A DNA stretch of 64,000 bases from Candidatus Bathyarchaeota archaeon (GCA_026014615.1 JAOZHZ010000028.1:186001-250000); one strand, 5' to 3'; counted from the first letter of the stretch, positions 1-9,111 are shown. A program made the numbers and translations. The notes: generated by a model from the sequence alone, not told the origin.

Positions 1-2
1 GT

Positions 3-242
3 TATGAAGGAGCCGCCTTCGCGTTTACTGGAAATGCTGCAGAAGATTTGTTAAGCATTATGGCGGTGCATCCCATGCGAGATGAAGCTGTTAAGGAGTT
101 TTTGTGGAAAGCAAATGCGGGCTGGCAAGTTATTGAGCGCCTTTTAGCTGCGGGTAAACTTGTTGAGTTAGAGTACGAGGGAAACCTGTATTATATGAGG
201 AAACTGAACGGGAGAAAGGTCACACGTGAAAGTGCATCTTGA
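3..242 (+). CDS. C-terminal end of an unidentified protein (5' end outside window)
   Basis: The frame is open from the first bases and stops at 242, so only about 79 C-terminal residues are seen. The visible tail carries TGNAAEDLLSIMAVHPMR and a short acidic, tyrosine-rich end. I recall similar tails on archaeal radical SAM proteins, where a small winged-helix-like module follows the catalytic barrel, but no CxxxCxxC motif is present here to prove it. Its end overlaps the GTG start of the DUF89 gene by 17 bases, so the two are translationally coupled. An internal TTG at 48 could start a small protein, but the open upstream frame makes truncation more likely. Confidence 0.6.
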   Translation, partial: YEGAAFAFTGNAAEDLLSIMAVHPMRDEAVKEFLWKANAGWQVIERLLAAGKLVELEYEGNLYYMRKLNGRKVTRESAS

Positions 243-1086
243 TTGTGTTCCATGTTTGCTGAGGCAGGCATTGGATGCTACAAAATTAGGTTCGGCTGAT
301 GAGGCTACCCGTGAGATTGCTCTTCGACAAGTAATGCAGCATCTTTCCAATGCACAGTGGAACCAAACCACCCCCGAGCTTGCTACCAACGTACATAGGA
401 TCATAAAAAAAGTAACAGGCAACGTTGACCCTTATAGCCAGTTGAAAGAGAAGTACACTCGCGTCGCCCTTGCGTTCTATCCGAAACTTGAAGCTATCGT
501 TAAACAGTCAGAAGACCCGTTACTAACCGCAGCTAAGCTGGCTATTGCTGGTAACATAATTGATTTCGGACCAAAGGTGAACGTCAACTTGGAGCAAACT
601 GTTGAAGCCGTTTTAGAGGATGACCTTGCGGTAAACGATGTCGGTAAACTGAAAGAATCACTTCTTAAATCTAAGAAGGTTTTGTATCTTGCTGATAACG
701 CTGGGGAAACTGTCTTTGACAAGCTGTTGGTGGACGAACTGTTGAAACGGGATGCTGAAGTGACTTTCGCCGTGAAGGATGCCCCTATTTTGAATGATGC
801 AACCTTTGACGATGCTGAAATCGCAGGAATCACAAAAATTGCCCACGTTATTTCCATCGGAACTGACTGTACTGGTGTGCTCTTTAGAGAATGCTCCCCT
901 GAATTCCTCACGGAATTTGAAAACTGCGGCTTTGTGATCAGTAAAGGTCAGGGCAACTATGAATCTCTGAGCAATACATTGCATAAAGAAATTTTCTTTC
1001 TTCTAAAAGTTAAATGTCCACTCATCGCCGAAGATGTCGGAGTAAAAACAGGTTCTGCAGTTTTAAAACGAACCTACGTGGGTTAA
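226..1086 (+). CDS. DUF89 / ARMT1-like damage-control phosphatase
   Basis: A 286-residue protein starting at GTG 226, with the typical archaeal DUF89 opening MKVHLDCVPCLLRQAL that includes a CxxC pair. The central LADNAGE segment (near residue 156) supplies the conserved Asp and Asn that bind metal and phosphate in this fold, and a basic KGQGNYE segment lies near residue 242. DUF89 proteins are metal-dependent phosphatases that hydrolyse damaged or overflow sugar-phosphate metabolites; the substrate of the archaeal subgroup is not settled. The gene overlaps the upstream partial gene by 17 bases and so is probably co-transcribed with it. Confidence 0.85.
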   Translation: MKVHLDCVPCLLRQALDATKLGSADEATREIALRQVMQHLSNAQWNQTTPELATNVHRIIKKVTGNVDPYSQLKEKYTRVALAFYPKLEAIVKQSEDPLLTAAKLAIAGNIIDFGPKVNVNLEQTVEAVLEDDLAVNDVGKLKESLLKSKKVLYLADNAGETVFDKLLVDELLKRDAEVTFAVKDAPILNDATFDDAEIAGITKIAHVISIGTDCTGVLFRECSPEFLTEFENCGFVISKGQGNYESLSNTLHKEIFFLLKVKCPLIAEDVGVKTGSAVLKRTYVG

Positions 1087-1309
1087 CATCCTGTTTGAAG
1101 GCTCAATAAATCGCATTCGCTTTGGATTTCCCTCAGAGTTCTGAATAAGGTACCACTTGTTTGCAATGGTTTGAATACCGAAAAAATGGTGCTTGAATAG
1201 ATTGATTGAAAGTGCTTGTCCCTCTGAAAATTTAATAAATGCGGTTATTGCGATGGATTTATTAGTTGATACGACGCATTTTAAGCTAAAAATTATTGAG
1301 TGAAATTGC

Positions 1310-2659
1310 ATGAAACAGGCAGATGTTGTTGTTATAGGCGGCAGCGCGGCTGGAATTCCAGCGGCAATAACCGCAAGAAGGCATTATCCAGAAAAAAGCG
1401 TGCTTCTGATAAGGAAAGAAAAACAGGTTTTGATACCGTGTGGTATTCCATACATCTTTGGCACAGTGGGAACACCCGAGAAAAACCTGATTCCAGACGG
1501 CGTGTTGCAAAATAATGGTATAGAGTTGGTTGTGGATGAAGCGACGGATTTACTGCCTGCGGAAAAACAGGTTGTTCTTGCGAGCGGTGAGTCAGTTGCT
1601 TATGATAAGTTGATTTTGGCAACTGGTTCCTCACCAGTTGAACTGCCAATTCCTGGGTTTAGTAAAAAAAATGTTTACACAATAAAAAAGGATGTTCAAT
1701 ATCTGCAAAGCCTTTTGGAAGCTTTGAAAGATGTGAAGAACCTTGTGATTTTGGGTTGTGGCTTTATCGGAATTGAATTCGCTGACGAGTGCAAAAAGAA
1801 TCGTGACCTCAACGTGACGATCGTGGAGACGCTCGATCAATGTTTGCAAATTGTTTTCGGTGGAGGCGCATGTAAATGTTGCCAAGAAATCGAAGATTAT
1901 CTTAAGCAAAAAGGAATAGACATAGCTACAGGCTCTAAAATAGTGGAGATTCTCGGTGACGAAGCAATAAAGGCCGTTAAACTGTCTAACGGAGAAGAAA
2001 TCCCTGCTGATGCATTGATTGTCGGAGTCGGCGTAACACCCAATGTTGACCTTGCAGCAAAAGCAGGTTTAGCCTTAACCAAAGGCGGCATAGTAGTTGA
2101 CACAACGATGCGGACGTCAGACCCGAACATTTTTGCATGTGGTGATTGTGCTACTAAATTTTCGTTCTTCACGGGTAAATCTTCAACTTTGAAGCTCGCA
2201 TCGATAGCTACAACCGAAGCCCGCATAGCTGGCGCAAACCTTTACGAAATCAGCAGGAAAAACCCGGGTGTTTTAGGCGTTTTTTCCACTGCACTTGGAG
2301 ACTTGACTGTAGCTATTGCTGGCATGAGTGAAAAAGGCGCCCAACAATGTGGTTTCGATGTAGTGACGGCTGAGGCTGAGGCTATAAATAGGCACCCAGC
2401 GGGCATGCCCGGCGCGTCTAAAATGTGGGTTAAACTGATATTCAATAAGGTAAACGGAGAATTACTTGGGGGTGCTGTTAGAGGTGGTCCAAGCGCTGGA
2501 GAACTAATCAACACCATCAGCGCATGTATCCAAAACAGGATGAGAGCTGATGATCTTGCGGTATTTCAGATAGGAACCCATCCTGCCGTGACAGCTTCAC
2601 CTATAGCGTACCAATTAGTAAACGTTGCAGAAATGGCCCTAAAAAACATGAAAAATTAA
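1310..2659 (+). CDS. NAD(P)H/FAD-dependent disulfide oxidoreductase, CoA-disulfide reductase / NADH oxidase type
   Basis: A 449-residue pyridine-nucleotide disulfide oxidoreductase. The N-terminal FAD dinucleotide fold has GGSAAG near residue 12, followed by the PCGIPY segment near residue 45, whose single cysteine matches the redox Cys of CoA-disulfide reductases and Nox enzymes. A second NAD(P) fold (GCGFIGIE) lies near residue 148, then the FAD-binding ACGD motif near residue 275, then the dimerisation domain. Reactions in the family are NAD(P)H-dependent reduction of CoA disulfide, polysulfide or oxygen; which applies cannot be read from sequence. An unusual CKCC cluster follows the NAD(P) fold near residue 187 and could hold a metal or a second disulfide. 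It stands alone, with a 223-base gap upstream. Confidence 0.85.
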   Translation: MKQADVVVIGGSAAGIPAAITARRHYPEKSVLLIRKEKQVLIPCGIPYIFGTVGTPEKNLIPDGVLQNNGIELVVDEATDLLPAEKQVVLASGESVAYDKLILATGSSPVELPIPGFSKKNVYTIKKDVQYLQSLLEALKDVKNLVILGCGFIGIEFADECKKNRDLNVTIVETLDQCLQIVFGGGACKCCQEIEDYLKQKGIDIATGSKIVEILGDEAIKAVKLSNGEEIPADALIVGVGVTPNVDLAAKAGLALTKGGIVVDTTMRTSDPNIFACGDCATKFSFFTGKSSTLKLASIATTEARIAGANLYEISRKNPGVLGVFSTALGDLTVAIAGMSEKGAQQCGFDVVTAEAEAINRHPAGMPGASKMWVKLIFNKVNGELLGGAVRGGPSAGELINTISACIQNRMRADDLAVFQIGTHPAVTASPIAYQLVNVAEMALKNMKN

Positions 2660-2900
2660 AGGAAGACCATCGCCAATTCGACTTAACTCAAGTAGCGAAT
2701 TTCAGCTTAGTTTGCTTGCATACGGCTATCAAGCTGCTTGTCTCTTTTACTTTTTTCCACACACCTTTTTTCTCTCATACGATTAACTTAATCTGTTGAC
2801 TCTGTGCTCAAGGTGTTGACAGAGGGGTTCCTTCTTTAATTTCGGGTCTCTTTAATCTCTGTTACGAAAAAATTACCTTTCGAAAAAAAATTCATTCGTG

Positions 2901-3503
2901 TTAGTATCCATACATGCCCGAGAGGTAGTTGCACAGTTTTTGTGGCGCGAAAATAGTGAAGGATTGTTCTGGAAGAAACTCTAAATCTTTTTCTAGCTGA
3001 TAGCCCGCTTCGCTCATTTCTTTTATTATTATTTCTTTGGGGACGCAATTTCCAAGCAGTCTGTGAAGTGTGAAACGTCCGCCACATGAATGCTCAATTA
3101 TTGCGATTTTCCCGTTTGTCTTTAATGCGCTCTTTAAGTGTTCAAAGTATTTTACTCTTCCAGGTAATTGGTGGCAGACATTACGCATGAAGACCAAATC
3201 TAATTTTTCCCCAAGGTTGGGCGTATCTCTTTTGATGCGCAATGTTACAACATTTGATAGCTCCTGTTCTTTGGCCGCGTCTCTGATGATTTCTAGAAAC
3301 TTCGGGTTTGTATCCACAGCAAAAACTTGACCGTCCTTTCCCACGGAAATAGCAAACTTAATCGTTAAGTTACCAGTTCCGGATTCGACGTCGGCAATTT
3401 TCTGTCCGGGCTGCAATCCTAATGCTTTTAAGACTTGGTCAGATTTGTTTTTTAAATCAGAATCTTCTATGTTAAGAATTTCTGGTTTATGCTTTTTAAT
3501 CAT
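2901..3503 (-). CDS. Class I SAM-dependent methyltransferase
   Basis: A 200-residue Rossmann-fold methyltransferase. Motif I is VESGTGNLT near residue 39, with an acidic residue at the end of strand 2 (VDTNPKFLE), and the FMRNVCHQLP segment corresponds to motif IV. The layout is of the UbiE/arsenite-methyltransferase-like class, but no triple-cysteine arsenic site is visible, so substrate is unknown. It is a single-gene unit with its 3' end facing the convergent flavoprotein gene. The bases just upstream of its start (3510-3610) are AT-rich and could hold its promoter. Confidence 0.8.
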   Translation of the reverse strand: MIKKHKPEILNIEDSDLKNKSDQVLKALGLQPGQKIADVESGTGNLTIKFAISVGKDGQVFAVDTNPKFLEIIRDAAKEQELSNVVTLRIKRDTPNLGEKLDLVFMRNVCHQLPGRVKYFEHLKSALKTNGKIAIIEHSCGGRFTLHRLLGNCVPKEIIIKEMSEAGYQLEKDLEFLPEQSFTIFAPQKLCNYLSGMYGY

Positions 3504-3798
3504 TTATCCCCTCTCAACGATTTGGGGAGACATAAGAAAATATGGTGTACTTTTAATAAAAAGTTTTTCTATAAACTGTTTAGTTACTAAACTATTTGGG
3601 GTTGTTTCGTTTCATATTTTGAATGCTTCAATTAACTATGTCTGATTAGAACGATTCTTTGTGCTTTGAAGATTCCTCCTTTGTGTTGCGTCTTTGCCGT
3701 TTGGTTTTTTCCAATCAGTTTATGGGTGCTAAGTTTGTTTTGCGCTTGTAAAGAGGGTTTTCGTGAGGAGGTTTGTTTGGTCTTTTCTTTGTTTGTGT

Positions 3799-3866
3799 TG
3801 TGCAGAACGTTTATATAATTGTGTGCATTATCACATAATTGTAAAGTGTGCATAAACACAAAATCG
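3799..3866 (+). promoter_or_regulatory. Promoter with TATA box and tandem operator-like palindromes upstream of the DUF5320 gene
   Basis: A TATA element (TTTATATAA, from 3810) is followed by the interrupted palindrome TGTGCATTATCACA (about 3822-3835) and a second GTGT...ACAC element (about 3846-3859). About 67 bases of this arrangement recur at 5961-6028. The palindromes lie at and downstream of the expected transcription start, a position suited to repression. Confidence 0.55.
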
Positions 3867-3881
3867 AGGTGAAACAAAAAA

Positions 3882-4268
3882 ATGCCAAGAGGAGACAGAA
3901 CAGGACCCTGGGGCGCTGGACCCATGACCGGAAGAGCAGCAGGATACTGCGCCGGCTATAGCACTCCCGGATTCGCTAACCAAGGACGCGGCTACGGAAG
4001 AGGTTTCGGTAGAGGCTGGCGCCGCGGTTTCGGACGAGGCTGGAACAGAGGTTTCGGTAGAGGGTATACATACCCACAACCTGCAATCGTTCAACCAACT
4101 GATCCACAAACAAACCTGCCAACAGCGCAATCACAAGTTCCAGAACAAGAAATAGCAGCCTTAGAAAACTACCAAAAAGATTTGGTGGCGGAGAAAGCAG
4201 ACCTTGAACAGGAAATGACTGGCGTCACAGCCAGAATTGAGGAATTAAAGGAAAAACTTTCGAAGTGA
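3882..4268 (+). CDS. DUF5320 family small protein
   Basis: A 128-residue protein opening MPRGDRTGPWGAGPMTGRAA, the hallmark of DUF5320. The middle (about residues 30-65) is a Gly/Arg/Phe/Trp-rich low-complexity tract with repeated RGFGRG units. The end (about 90-128) is a charged coiled coil. Family function is unknown, but members in archaea and anaerobic bacteria are commonly encoded beside NifX/NifB-type metal-cluster proteins, as here. An AGGTGA ribosome binding site lies 9 bases upstream of the ATG. It is followed after 30 bases by the NifX-like gene, so the two form an operon driven by the promoter at 3799-3866. Confidence 0.85.
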   Translation: MPRGDRTGPWGAGPMTGRAAGYCAGYSTPGFANQGRGYGRGFGRGWRRGFGRGWNRGFGRGYTYPQPAIVQPTDPQTNLPTAQSQVPEQEIAALENYQKDLVAEKADLEQEMTGVTARIEELKEKLSK

Positions 4269-4298
4269 TGAACTTCAAAAGAGGGGTGTGAAATATTC

Positions 4299-4673
4299 AT
4301 GTCGAAACATAAGATAGCTGTTGCAACAAACGGAAAGGAAGGCTTAGATGACGTTGTGTCAAATGTTTTCGGTAAAGCTAAAACATTCACTGTGATTGAG
4401 GTTGACGGCGAGCAAATAATCAGCGTAAACGTAATTGATAACCCCGCTTTGGTTTACTCCCATGGAGCTGGTCCAATCGCAATTAAAACGTTAATCGACG
4501 ACGGCGTGGACTTGGTTATTGCTAGCGAACTCGGTATCGGTGCATCCGATATTCTGCATCAACACAACGTCACTTACATCCAAGCCGAACCAGACACTAA
4601 CGTCGGAGAAACAGTGAAAAAGACGCTTGCAAAGATACAAAAACAACCTGTTGCAGAAAAACAGGGTAACTAA
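4299..4673 (+). CDS. NifX/NifB-type dinitrogenase iron-molybdenum cofactor-binding domain protein
   Basis: A 124-residue single-domain protein of the Nitro_FeMo-Co family. It has the characteristic opening IAVATNGKEGLDD (near residue 5), a conserved HGAGPIAIKTL segment near residue 53, and GIGASDIL near residue 80. In nitrogen fixers this fold carries FeMo cofactor precursors, but most archaeal members occur without nitrogenase and are thought to handle iron-sulfur or molybdenum-type clusters. No nif structural gene is in the window. Co-transcription with DUF5320 is likely. Start at ATG 4299 follows a GAGGGGTG ribosome binding site. Confidence 0.88.
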   Translation: MSKHKIAVATNGKEGLDDVVSNVFGKAKTFTVIEVDGEQIISVNVIDNPALVYSHGAGPIAIKTLIDDGVDLVIASELGIGASDILHQHNVTYIQAEPDTNVGETVKKTLAKIQKQPVAEKQGN

Positions 4674-4762
4674 ACCCAAACTCTTTTTCTTTAGTCTTAA
4701 ATGTTTCTTTCTGTTTTTCGCTTATCTAGTAACAGTATTTATTTTTTATGGCTTGTGATGGT

Positions 4763-5649
4763 TTATACTTCTACGTTTAGGACTATTTTTATGACGCGTG
4801 TTATAAGGAAAGTTAGCGCTGCTACTCCAAAACTAATCATAACCATTTCCATGAAACGGTTCTTAAAGGAGATGCCTTTTGCGACAGAAATGTAAAACGA
4901 AAATACGAAAATCACTATGACCGCATTAAGAATTGTTAGGCTTAGGCATAGAAGTGGTTCCGTAAAAACAAAATACGGGAATATTAAAAATAAAACCGTA
5001 ATCACATAGGTGGCTCCTGTGTAAGCTGCTGCTTGAAGCGGATTCTTCATTTGCCCTTCAGATTTTATAGACAAATATTCTGAAGTAGCCATCGACAGAG
5101 ACGCCGCAACGCCCGTAACCAAACCCGCCATCGCCGTCAGGCGAGTATTTTGAAGAGCAAAGGTTAAACCTACAAGGGCGCCAGTGAGCTCAACGAGTGC
5201 ATCATTCAACCCTAGAACGATAGAACCAACATATCGGAGGCGCCTCTCATCTAGCATATTAATCAACTCCAGTTCATGCTGGTCTTCATATTCGACGATT
5301 TCTTTGGCTGATGGTGTGACCTCTGAGAGTTTCTCGTATGTTGTTTGTGCTTTTTCTTCGCCTTTTTCCATCAATTTTATTGCAAACGTTATTCCAAAAC
5401 TCTTGGCTATTAGAATATAGATCCAAACCTTCAACATGCTTGGTTTGTGATCCTTGAGCGTGTACTGTTTCCAAAATTATAGTGTTTGAATTCATCATCT
5501 GAAATTTGTTCAAGGACGCTGCGGTTATGTGTGTTCTTTGTTGACTGCGCCAGCTTCTTGTAAATTGTGTGCTCCGTGATTTCATTTTTCTGAGAAGTTA
5601 AAATGAGTTTGCGTGTTTCTTCGTTTATTGGTCTGCTGTTCATGAGCAC
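4763..5649 (-). pseudogene. Ferritin-like / VIT1-CCC1 iron transporter fusion, split by a single-base frameshift
   Basis: Two frames together make one gene. The first part (5649 down to the frame break) encodes a rubrerythrin-like ferritin domain with NEETRKLIL, KNEITEHTIY and DDEFKHYNF. The second (from 5437) encodes a VIT1/CCC1 membrane transporter with VGSIVLGLNDALVELTGAL and the ATSEYLS motif plus C-terminal membrane helices. Restoring one base to the A run at 5473-5476 joins them in frame as HYNFWKQYTLKDHKPS then MLKVWIY. Such fusions bind ferrous iron through the ferritin-like head and move Fe or Mn across the membrane. The break may be a consensus error, since both halves are otherwise intact. 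Confidence 0.85.
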
Positions 5650-5757
5650 GTTGCCTTTTTTACAGGTGAGTAACCAAAACTGGTTTGGCTAAGTTGTTCT
5701 CAGTTGCTTTAATCACTGGTGCTCCTCTTACGCGAGTTTTTTCTTGTTGCTTACTTC

Positions 5758-5916
5758 TTAGTATGTCAAAGGGCTCTTCGCGTTTTCGAGGACCCACTCT
5801 GAGGTTTGTTTTGTCGCTTTTATGGCGATGTTTTCCCATTCTCTGAATGGACCTTTGGTTACCCTTTTGTTTTCAAGGTTTTGGAGCTGTTCTCTGATTT
5901 CTTTCTCAGTTCTCAT
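5758..5916 (-). CDS. Small hypothetical protein
   Basis: A 52-codon frame from ATG 5916 encoding MRTEKEIREQLQNLEN and then a basic, Trp-containing segment (GPFREWENIAIKATKQ). It reads like a real charged helical protein rather than a shadow frame, and no competing gene lies on the other strand here. The frame stays open upstream to 6180, but that extension runs antisense through the promoter-like repeat at 5961-6028, so I favour the short form. Function unknown. Confidence 0.4.
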   Translation of the reverse strand: MRTEKEIREQLQNLENKRVTKGPFREWENIAIKATKQTSEWVLENAKSPLTY

Positions 5917-5960
5917 TCTTTTTGCATCCTCTGCCTTGTTTTGGTTTACAGGGGTTTTTA

Positions 5961-6028
5961 TGGTGTGTAGACCTTTTATGTATCTCTGTGCATTGTCACA
6001 CAATTGTTTATGTGTATAAACACAAAAT
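5961..6028 (+). promoter_or_regulatory. Second copy of the DUF5320-type promoter/operator
   Basis: This stretch matches 3799-3866 over about 67 bases: a TATA-like TTTTATGTAT, the palindrome TGTGCATTGTCACA (about 5987-6000) and GTGTATAAACAC (about 6012-6023). It is followed by a strong AGGAGG site at 6037-6042. The conservation of both palindromes and their spacing suggests a shared regulator. Confidence 0.5.
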
Positions 6029-6051
6029 AGCTCTTCAGGAGGCGAATATAG

Positions 6052-6162
6052 ATGGGCCTGGAGAAAGCGTTTCCACTTTGCCCAATTCAGTTTCACTCCC
6101 CCCTCCCCCCTCTCTGGCAGCGTCGTTACTACGCCTTTTTTATAAGGAAAATTGATGCATAG
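6052..6162 (+). CDS. Possible 36-residue leader peptide or decayed gene
   Basis: An ATG at 6052 lies nine bases after a strong AGGAGG site and downstream of the duplicated promoter. It opens a 36-codon frame (MGLEKAFPLCPIQ...) with a proline-rich middle. Composition is not convincing, and a run of C bases (6089-6110) could hide an indel. It may be a leader peptide, the remnant of a lost DUF5320-like gene, or chance. The next gene starts at 6183, 20 bases downstream, so it may be read from the same transcript. Confidence 0.25.
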   Translation: MGLEKAFPLCPIQFHSPLPPLWQRRYYAFFIRKIDA

Positions 6163-6182
6163 AAGCGATACGGTGTCCATAC

Positions 6183-6392
6183 ATGAAAAGAAAAAACGCA
6201 GTCTTAGTCACAGAAGATGACCTCCTTACCGATTTAGCATTTCACAATGTTTCCCCTTCTTTGCTGATTGAGTTTTCCGAGAAGGTAGTACGACCCCACT
6301 ACGGAGGCAGCATAACCGCCGCGATTCAAGATTTATTCCAAAAAGCTCTATCTAGCCAAGAACCACTTCTTGTTCATATGCCCCCAGTGTAA
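6183..6392 (+). CDS. Small hypothetical protein, possibly DNA-binding
   Basis: A 69-residue protein from ATG 6183. The segment FSEKVVRPHYGGSITAAIQ followed by an amphipathic helix (DLFQKALSSQE) resembles the C-terminal halves of small ribbon-helix-helix-type archaeal proteins, but the match is only by eye. It lies downstream of the duplicated promoter at 5961-6028 and could be its regulated target. No signal peptide or membrane segment is seen. Confidence 0.5.
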   Translation: MKRKNAVLVTEDDLLTDLAFHNVSPSLLIEFSEKVVRPHYGGSITAAIQDLFQKALSSQEPLLVHMPPV

Positions 6393-6552
6393 AGTTCCAA
6401 AAATACTCGGAAACTGTTCTTTAAGTCAATCTAATAGCCTTCGAAGTGGCGCTCGAAATGGGCTCAAAAGCCTCTGACGCACCAATCGGGCATTCCTAAT
6501 GGCTTAAATCTGTATGAGCATATATGTTCCTGTAACTTGTGAGTGAGCTAAC

Positions 6553-7560
6553 ATGGCGGAAAATATGCCTGTTGAAAGCGAAGAAGTCCAGTGGAAAGTG
6601 GACAAAATTCTCATGTGCGGAACCATCACGCGTCCCAAAGAGGTTACCCCAACTGCCTTTGTCGTGTTTGTGGCAGGCAGCGGTCCAACCGACCGCGACT
6701 GGTGCTCTCCACTTTTGCTTGGAGCAAACGGCAGCGCCAAACTGCTTGCCGACGTACTCGCAGCCAAAGGTTTTCTTACTTTGCGTTATGACAAACGCGC
6801 GTCTGGACCACATGTTCAAGAAAACGTGCCTAAAATGGCTGGCAAAATCAGTATGCAAAGCCACATAGACGAATTATCAGGCGCCATTGACACTTTAGTG
6901 TCCCAAAATCCTGTAGCCCGCGATAACCTTTTTGCCCTCACCAGCAGTGAAGGCGCAATACACGCTATCAACTACCAAATAAGGGCAAAACACAACCGCT
7001 TCAAAGGACTTGTATTGACCGGGGCTCCGGGGCGGGCTATCGGTCAAGTAGGTCGCAGTCAAGTAGCAAACCAGCTTGCTTCGTTGCCTAACGCAGAAAC
7101 CCTAATGAAACACTACGACGAAGCAATCGCCGCATTCGTGGCTGGCAAAACTGTTATGCCCGACTCTTCTTTGCCTCAAGGCGTCCAGCAAATGCTGCTT
7201 GGTTTAGCGAACCCCTTGAATTTACCTTTCGCTCGCGAATTATGGACCTATAACCCTTCTGAATACCTCGCAAAAGTGCAGGAGCCAATTCTAATAGTAA
7301 TCGGCAAAAAAGACGTACAGACCGACTGGCAAGCAGACGGCAAACCGTTAGAAGCCGCCCTCGCCCAAAATGGCAACGCAGTCTTTGTCTACCCTGAAAA
7401 CGCAGACCACGTGCTAAAACATGAGGAAACCCCACATGAAAAACTCTCTTCTCAGGTCCTTCTGCGCTACAATGCCCAAGATAGGCATCTTGACCAAGAA
7501 GCACTGGACGCTATATGCGGCTGGCTTGTTAAGCAAGCAAATTATACATCCAAAGTTTAG
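6553..7560 (+). CDS. Alpha/beta hydrolase
   Basis: A 335-residue alpha/beta hydrolase without signal peptide. The oxyanion-type AGSGPTDRDW turn is near residue 38, LRYDKRASG follows near residue 78, the nucleophile elbow is a variant TSSEGA near residue 137, an Asp candidate lies in IGKKDVQTD near residue 255, and the catalytic His is in NADHVLKHEE near residue 284. These place it with dienelactone-hydrolase-like or esterase-like enzymes; substrate unknown. The elbow differs from the classic GxSxG. It is a single-gene unit. A TATA-like CATATATG lies about 6519-6526, so the message may be nearly leaderless. Confidence 0.8.
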   Translation: MAENMPVESEEVQWKVDKILMCGTITRPKEVTPTAFVVFVAGSGPTDRDWCSPLLLGANGSAKLLADVLAAKGFLTLRYDKRASGPHVQENVPKMAGKISMQSHIDELSGAIDTLVSQNPVARDNLFALTSSEGAIHAINYQIRAKHNRFKGLVLTGAPGRAIGQVGRSQVANQLASLPNAETLMKHYDEAIAAFVAGKTVMPDSSLPQGVQQMLLGLANPLNLPFARELWTYNPSEYLAKVQEPILIVIGKKDVQTDWQADGKPLEAALAQNGNAVFVYPENADHVLKHEETPHEKLSSQVLLRYNAQDRHLDQEALDAICGWLVKQANYTSKV

Positions 7561-7642
7561 GCACCCACTTTTGCCCTTTGGGTAAAATTTGAAATTGAAC
7601 AGAAAAAGTATGGAGGAGTTAAGCAACCCGTTTCTTTTGGGT

Positions 7643-9085
7643 TTACAGGCTTATACCTAAGCCTTCAGCTACGCGTTGACCGTACTCAGGGTCTGCTTTA
7701 TAGAAAATACGTGCCTGTCGAAGTTGTATCTCCTTGTTTGCGTTGCACAGATGCGTAACGATGTTGCCGATGAGGTGTTCTCGGTCGGTGTCCGTCATGA
7801 CTTTGCGGTAAAGGTCTCCCGGCTGCACGAAGTCGCTGTTCGGATGCGTGTAAGGTTGACGGGCAGCTTTGCCTGAGACTTCAAATGTAGGCTCCGCCGC
7901 ATTTATGTCGGGTTCAGGTCCGCCAAAGCTGTTGGGGTAATAGTTTGGGGCGTCGCCTTCGTTGCCATCTGCGCGCATGTATCCGTCGCGTTGGTAGTTT
8001 TTGGCTTTAACCCCTTTAGGCTGATTCACGGGCAGCAACAGGTAGTTGGGTCCTAAACGGTACCTGTGGGCGTCGTGGTAAGCAAACAGGCGTCCCTGAA
8101 GCATCTTGTCGGGAGACGCTCCGATGCCCAGCACAAAGTTCCCTGGAGAAAACGCGGCCTGCTCCACCTCAGCAAAATAGTTAGAGGGGTTACGGTTCAA
8201 CACCAGCTTGCCGATGTTAATCGGTGGGTAGTCTGCGTGAGGCCAAACTTTGGTCACGTCAAATACGTCAAAGCGGTAGGTTTCGGCGTCTTTGGCGGGC
8301 ATGATTTGCATTTGTAGGGTCCATGAGGGGAAGTCGCCGTTTTTGATGGCGTTGTGTAAGTCGCGGGTGGCGTGGTCAGGGTCGGTTCCTTTGATTTGTT
8401 CAGCTTCTTGTCGAGTGAGGTTTTGGATGCCTTGATCAGTTTTGAAGTGGTATTTGACCCAGAAAATTTCACCGTCTTCGTTGTACCATTTGTAAGTGTG
8501 GCTACTGTAGCCGTTCATGTTACGAAAAGAACGCGGCGTTCCTCTGTCAGAGAACAAAATGGTTACCTGGTGAACTGACTCAGGGGTCAGCGACAGGAAA
8601 TCCCAGAACATGTTGGCGTCTTTAAGGTTCGTTCCCGGATTACGCTTTTGGGTGTGAATAAAGTCTGGAAACTTTACTGGGTCGCGGATAAAGAACACGG
8701 GCGTGTTATTTCCAACAAAGTCGTAATTGCCTTCTTCAGTGTAGAACTTAACTGCGAACCCTCGGGGGTCACGTTCAGCGTCTGCTGAGCCTTTTTCGCC
8801 GCCGACGGTTGAGAACCTTGCGAAGATTTCAGTACGTTTTCCAACTTCGGAGAGGAATTTGGCTTTGGTGTATTTGGTTACGTCTCTGGTGACTTCAAAG
8901 TAGCCGCCTGCGCCTGCTCCTTTGGCGTGAACAATTCTTTCAGGTATGCGTTCACGGTTGAAGTGGGCAAGTTTTTCGATTAAGTGGACATCCTGAATCA
9001 GTACGGGTCCGTTGTTGCTTATTGTGAGGGACTTTTGGTCATCTGAAACTGCGGCGCCTTGGTTTGTGGTTAGTTTTTCTTTCAT
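7643..9085 (-). CDS. Monofunctional haem catalase
   Basis: A 480-residue small-subunit clade catalase that disproportionates hydrogen peroxide in the cytoplasm. The catalytic His lies in RIVHAKG (near residue 52), the partner Asn in [10 protein letters not shown] (near residue 125), and the proximal haem-ligand Tyr in [12 protein letters not shown] (near residue 335). I chose ATG 9085 because AGGAGA lies just upstream. A frame extension to 9133 passes through the TATA region and is unlikely to be translated. It is divergent from a Fur/PerR gene, with about 80 bases between, the classic arrangement for peroxide-responsive control. Catalase in an otherwise anaerobic-type archaeon suggests oxygen exposure or acquisition by transfer. 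Confidence 0.95.
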   Translation of the reverse strand: MKEKLTTNQGAAVSDDQKSLTISNNGPVLIQDVHLIEKLAHFNRERIPERIVHAKGAGAGGYFEVTRDVTKYTKAKFLSEVGKRTEIFARFSTVGGEKGSADAERDPRGFAVKFYTEEGNYDFVGNNTPVFFIRDPVKFPDFIHTQKRNPGTNLKDANMFWDFLSLTPESVHQVTILFSDRGTPRSFRNMNGYSSHTYKWYNEDGEIFWVKYHFKTDQGIQNLTRQEAEQIKGTDPDHATRDLHNAIKNGDFPSWTLQMQIMPAKDAETYRFDVFDVTKVWPHADYPPINIGKLVLNRNPSNYFAEVEQAAFSPGNFVLGIGASPDKMLQGRLFAYHDAHRYRLGPNYLLLPVNQPKGVKAKNYQRDGYMRADGNEGDAPNYYPNSFGGPEPDINAAEPTFEVSGKAARQPYTHPNSDFVQPGDLYRKVMTDTDREHLIGNIVTHLCNANKEIQLRQARIFYKADPEYGQRVAEGLGISL

Positions 9086-9111
9086 AAAATGTCTCCTGTT
9101 TTGTCTAAAAC

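Noticed and set aside
3632-3925. Minus-strand frame across the DUF5320 promoter
   Set aside because: It is antisense to the promoter repeat; its likeness to the frame near 5980 comes from the shared DNA, not a protein.
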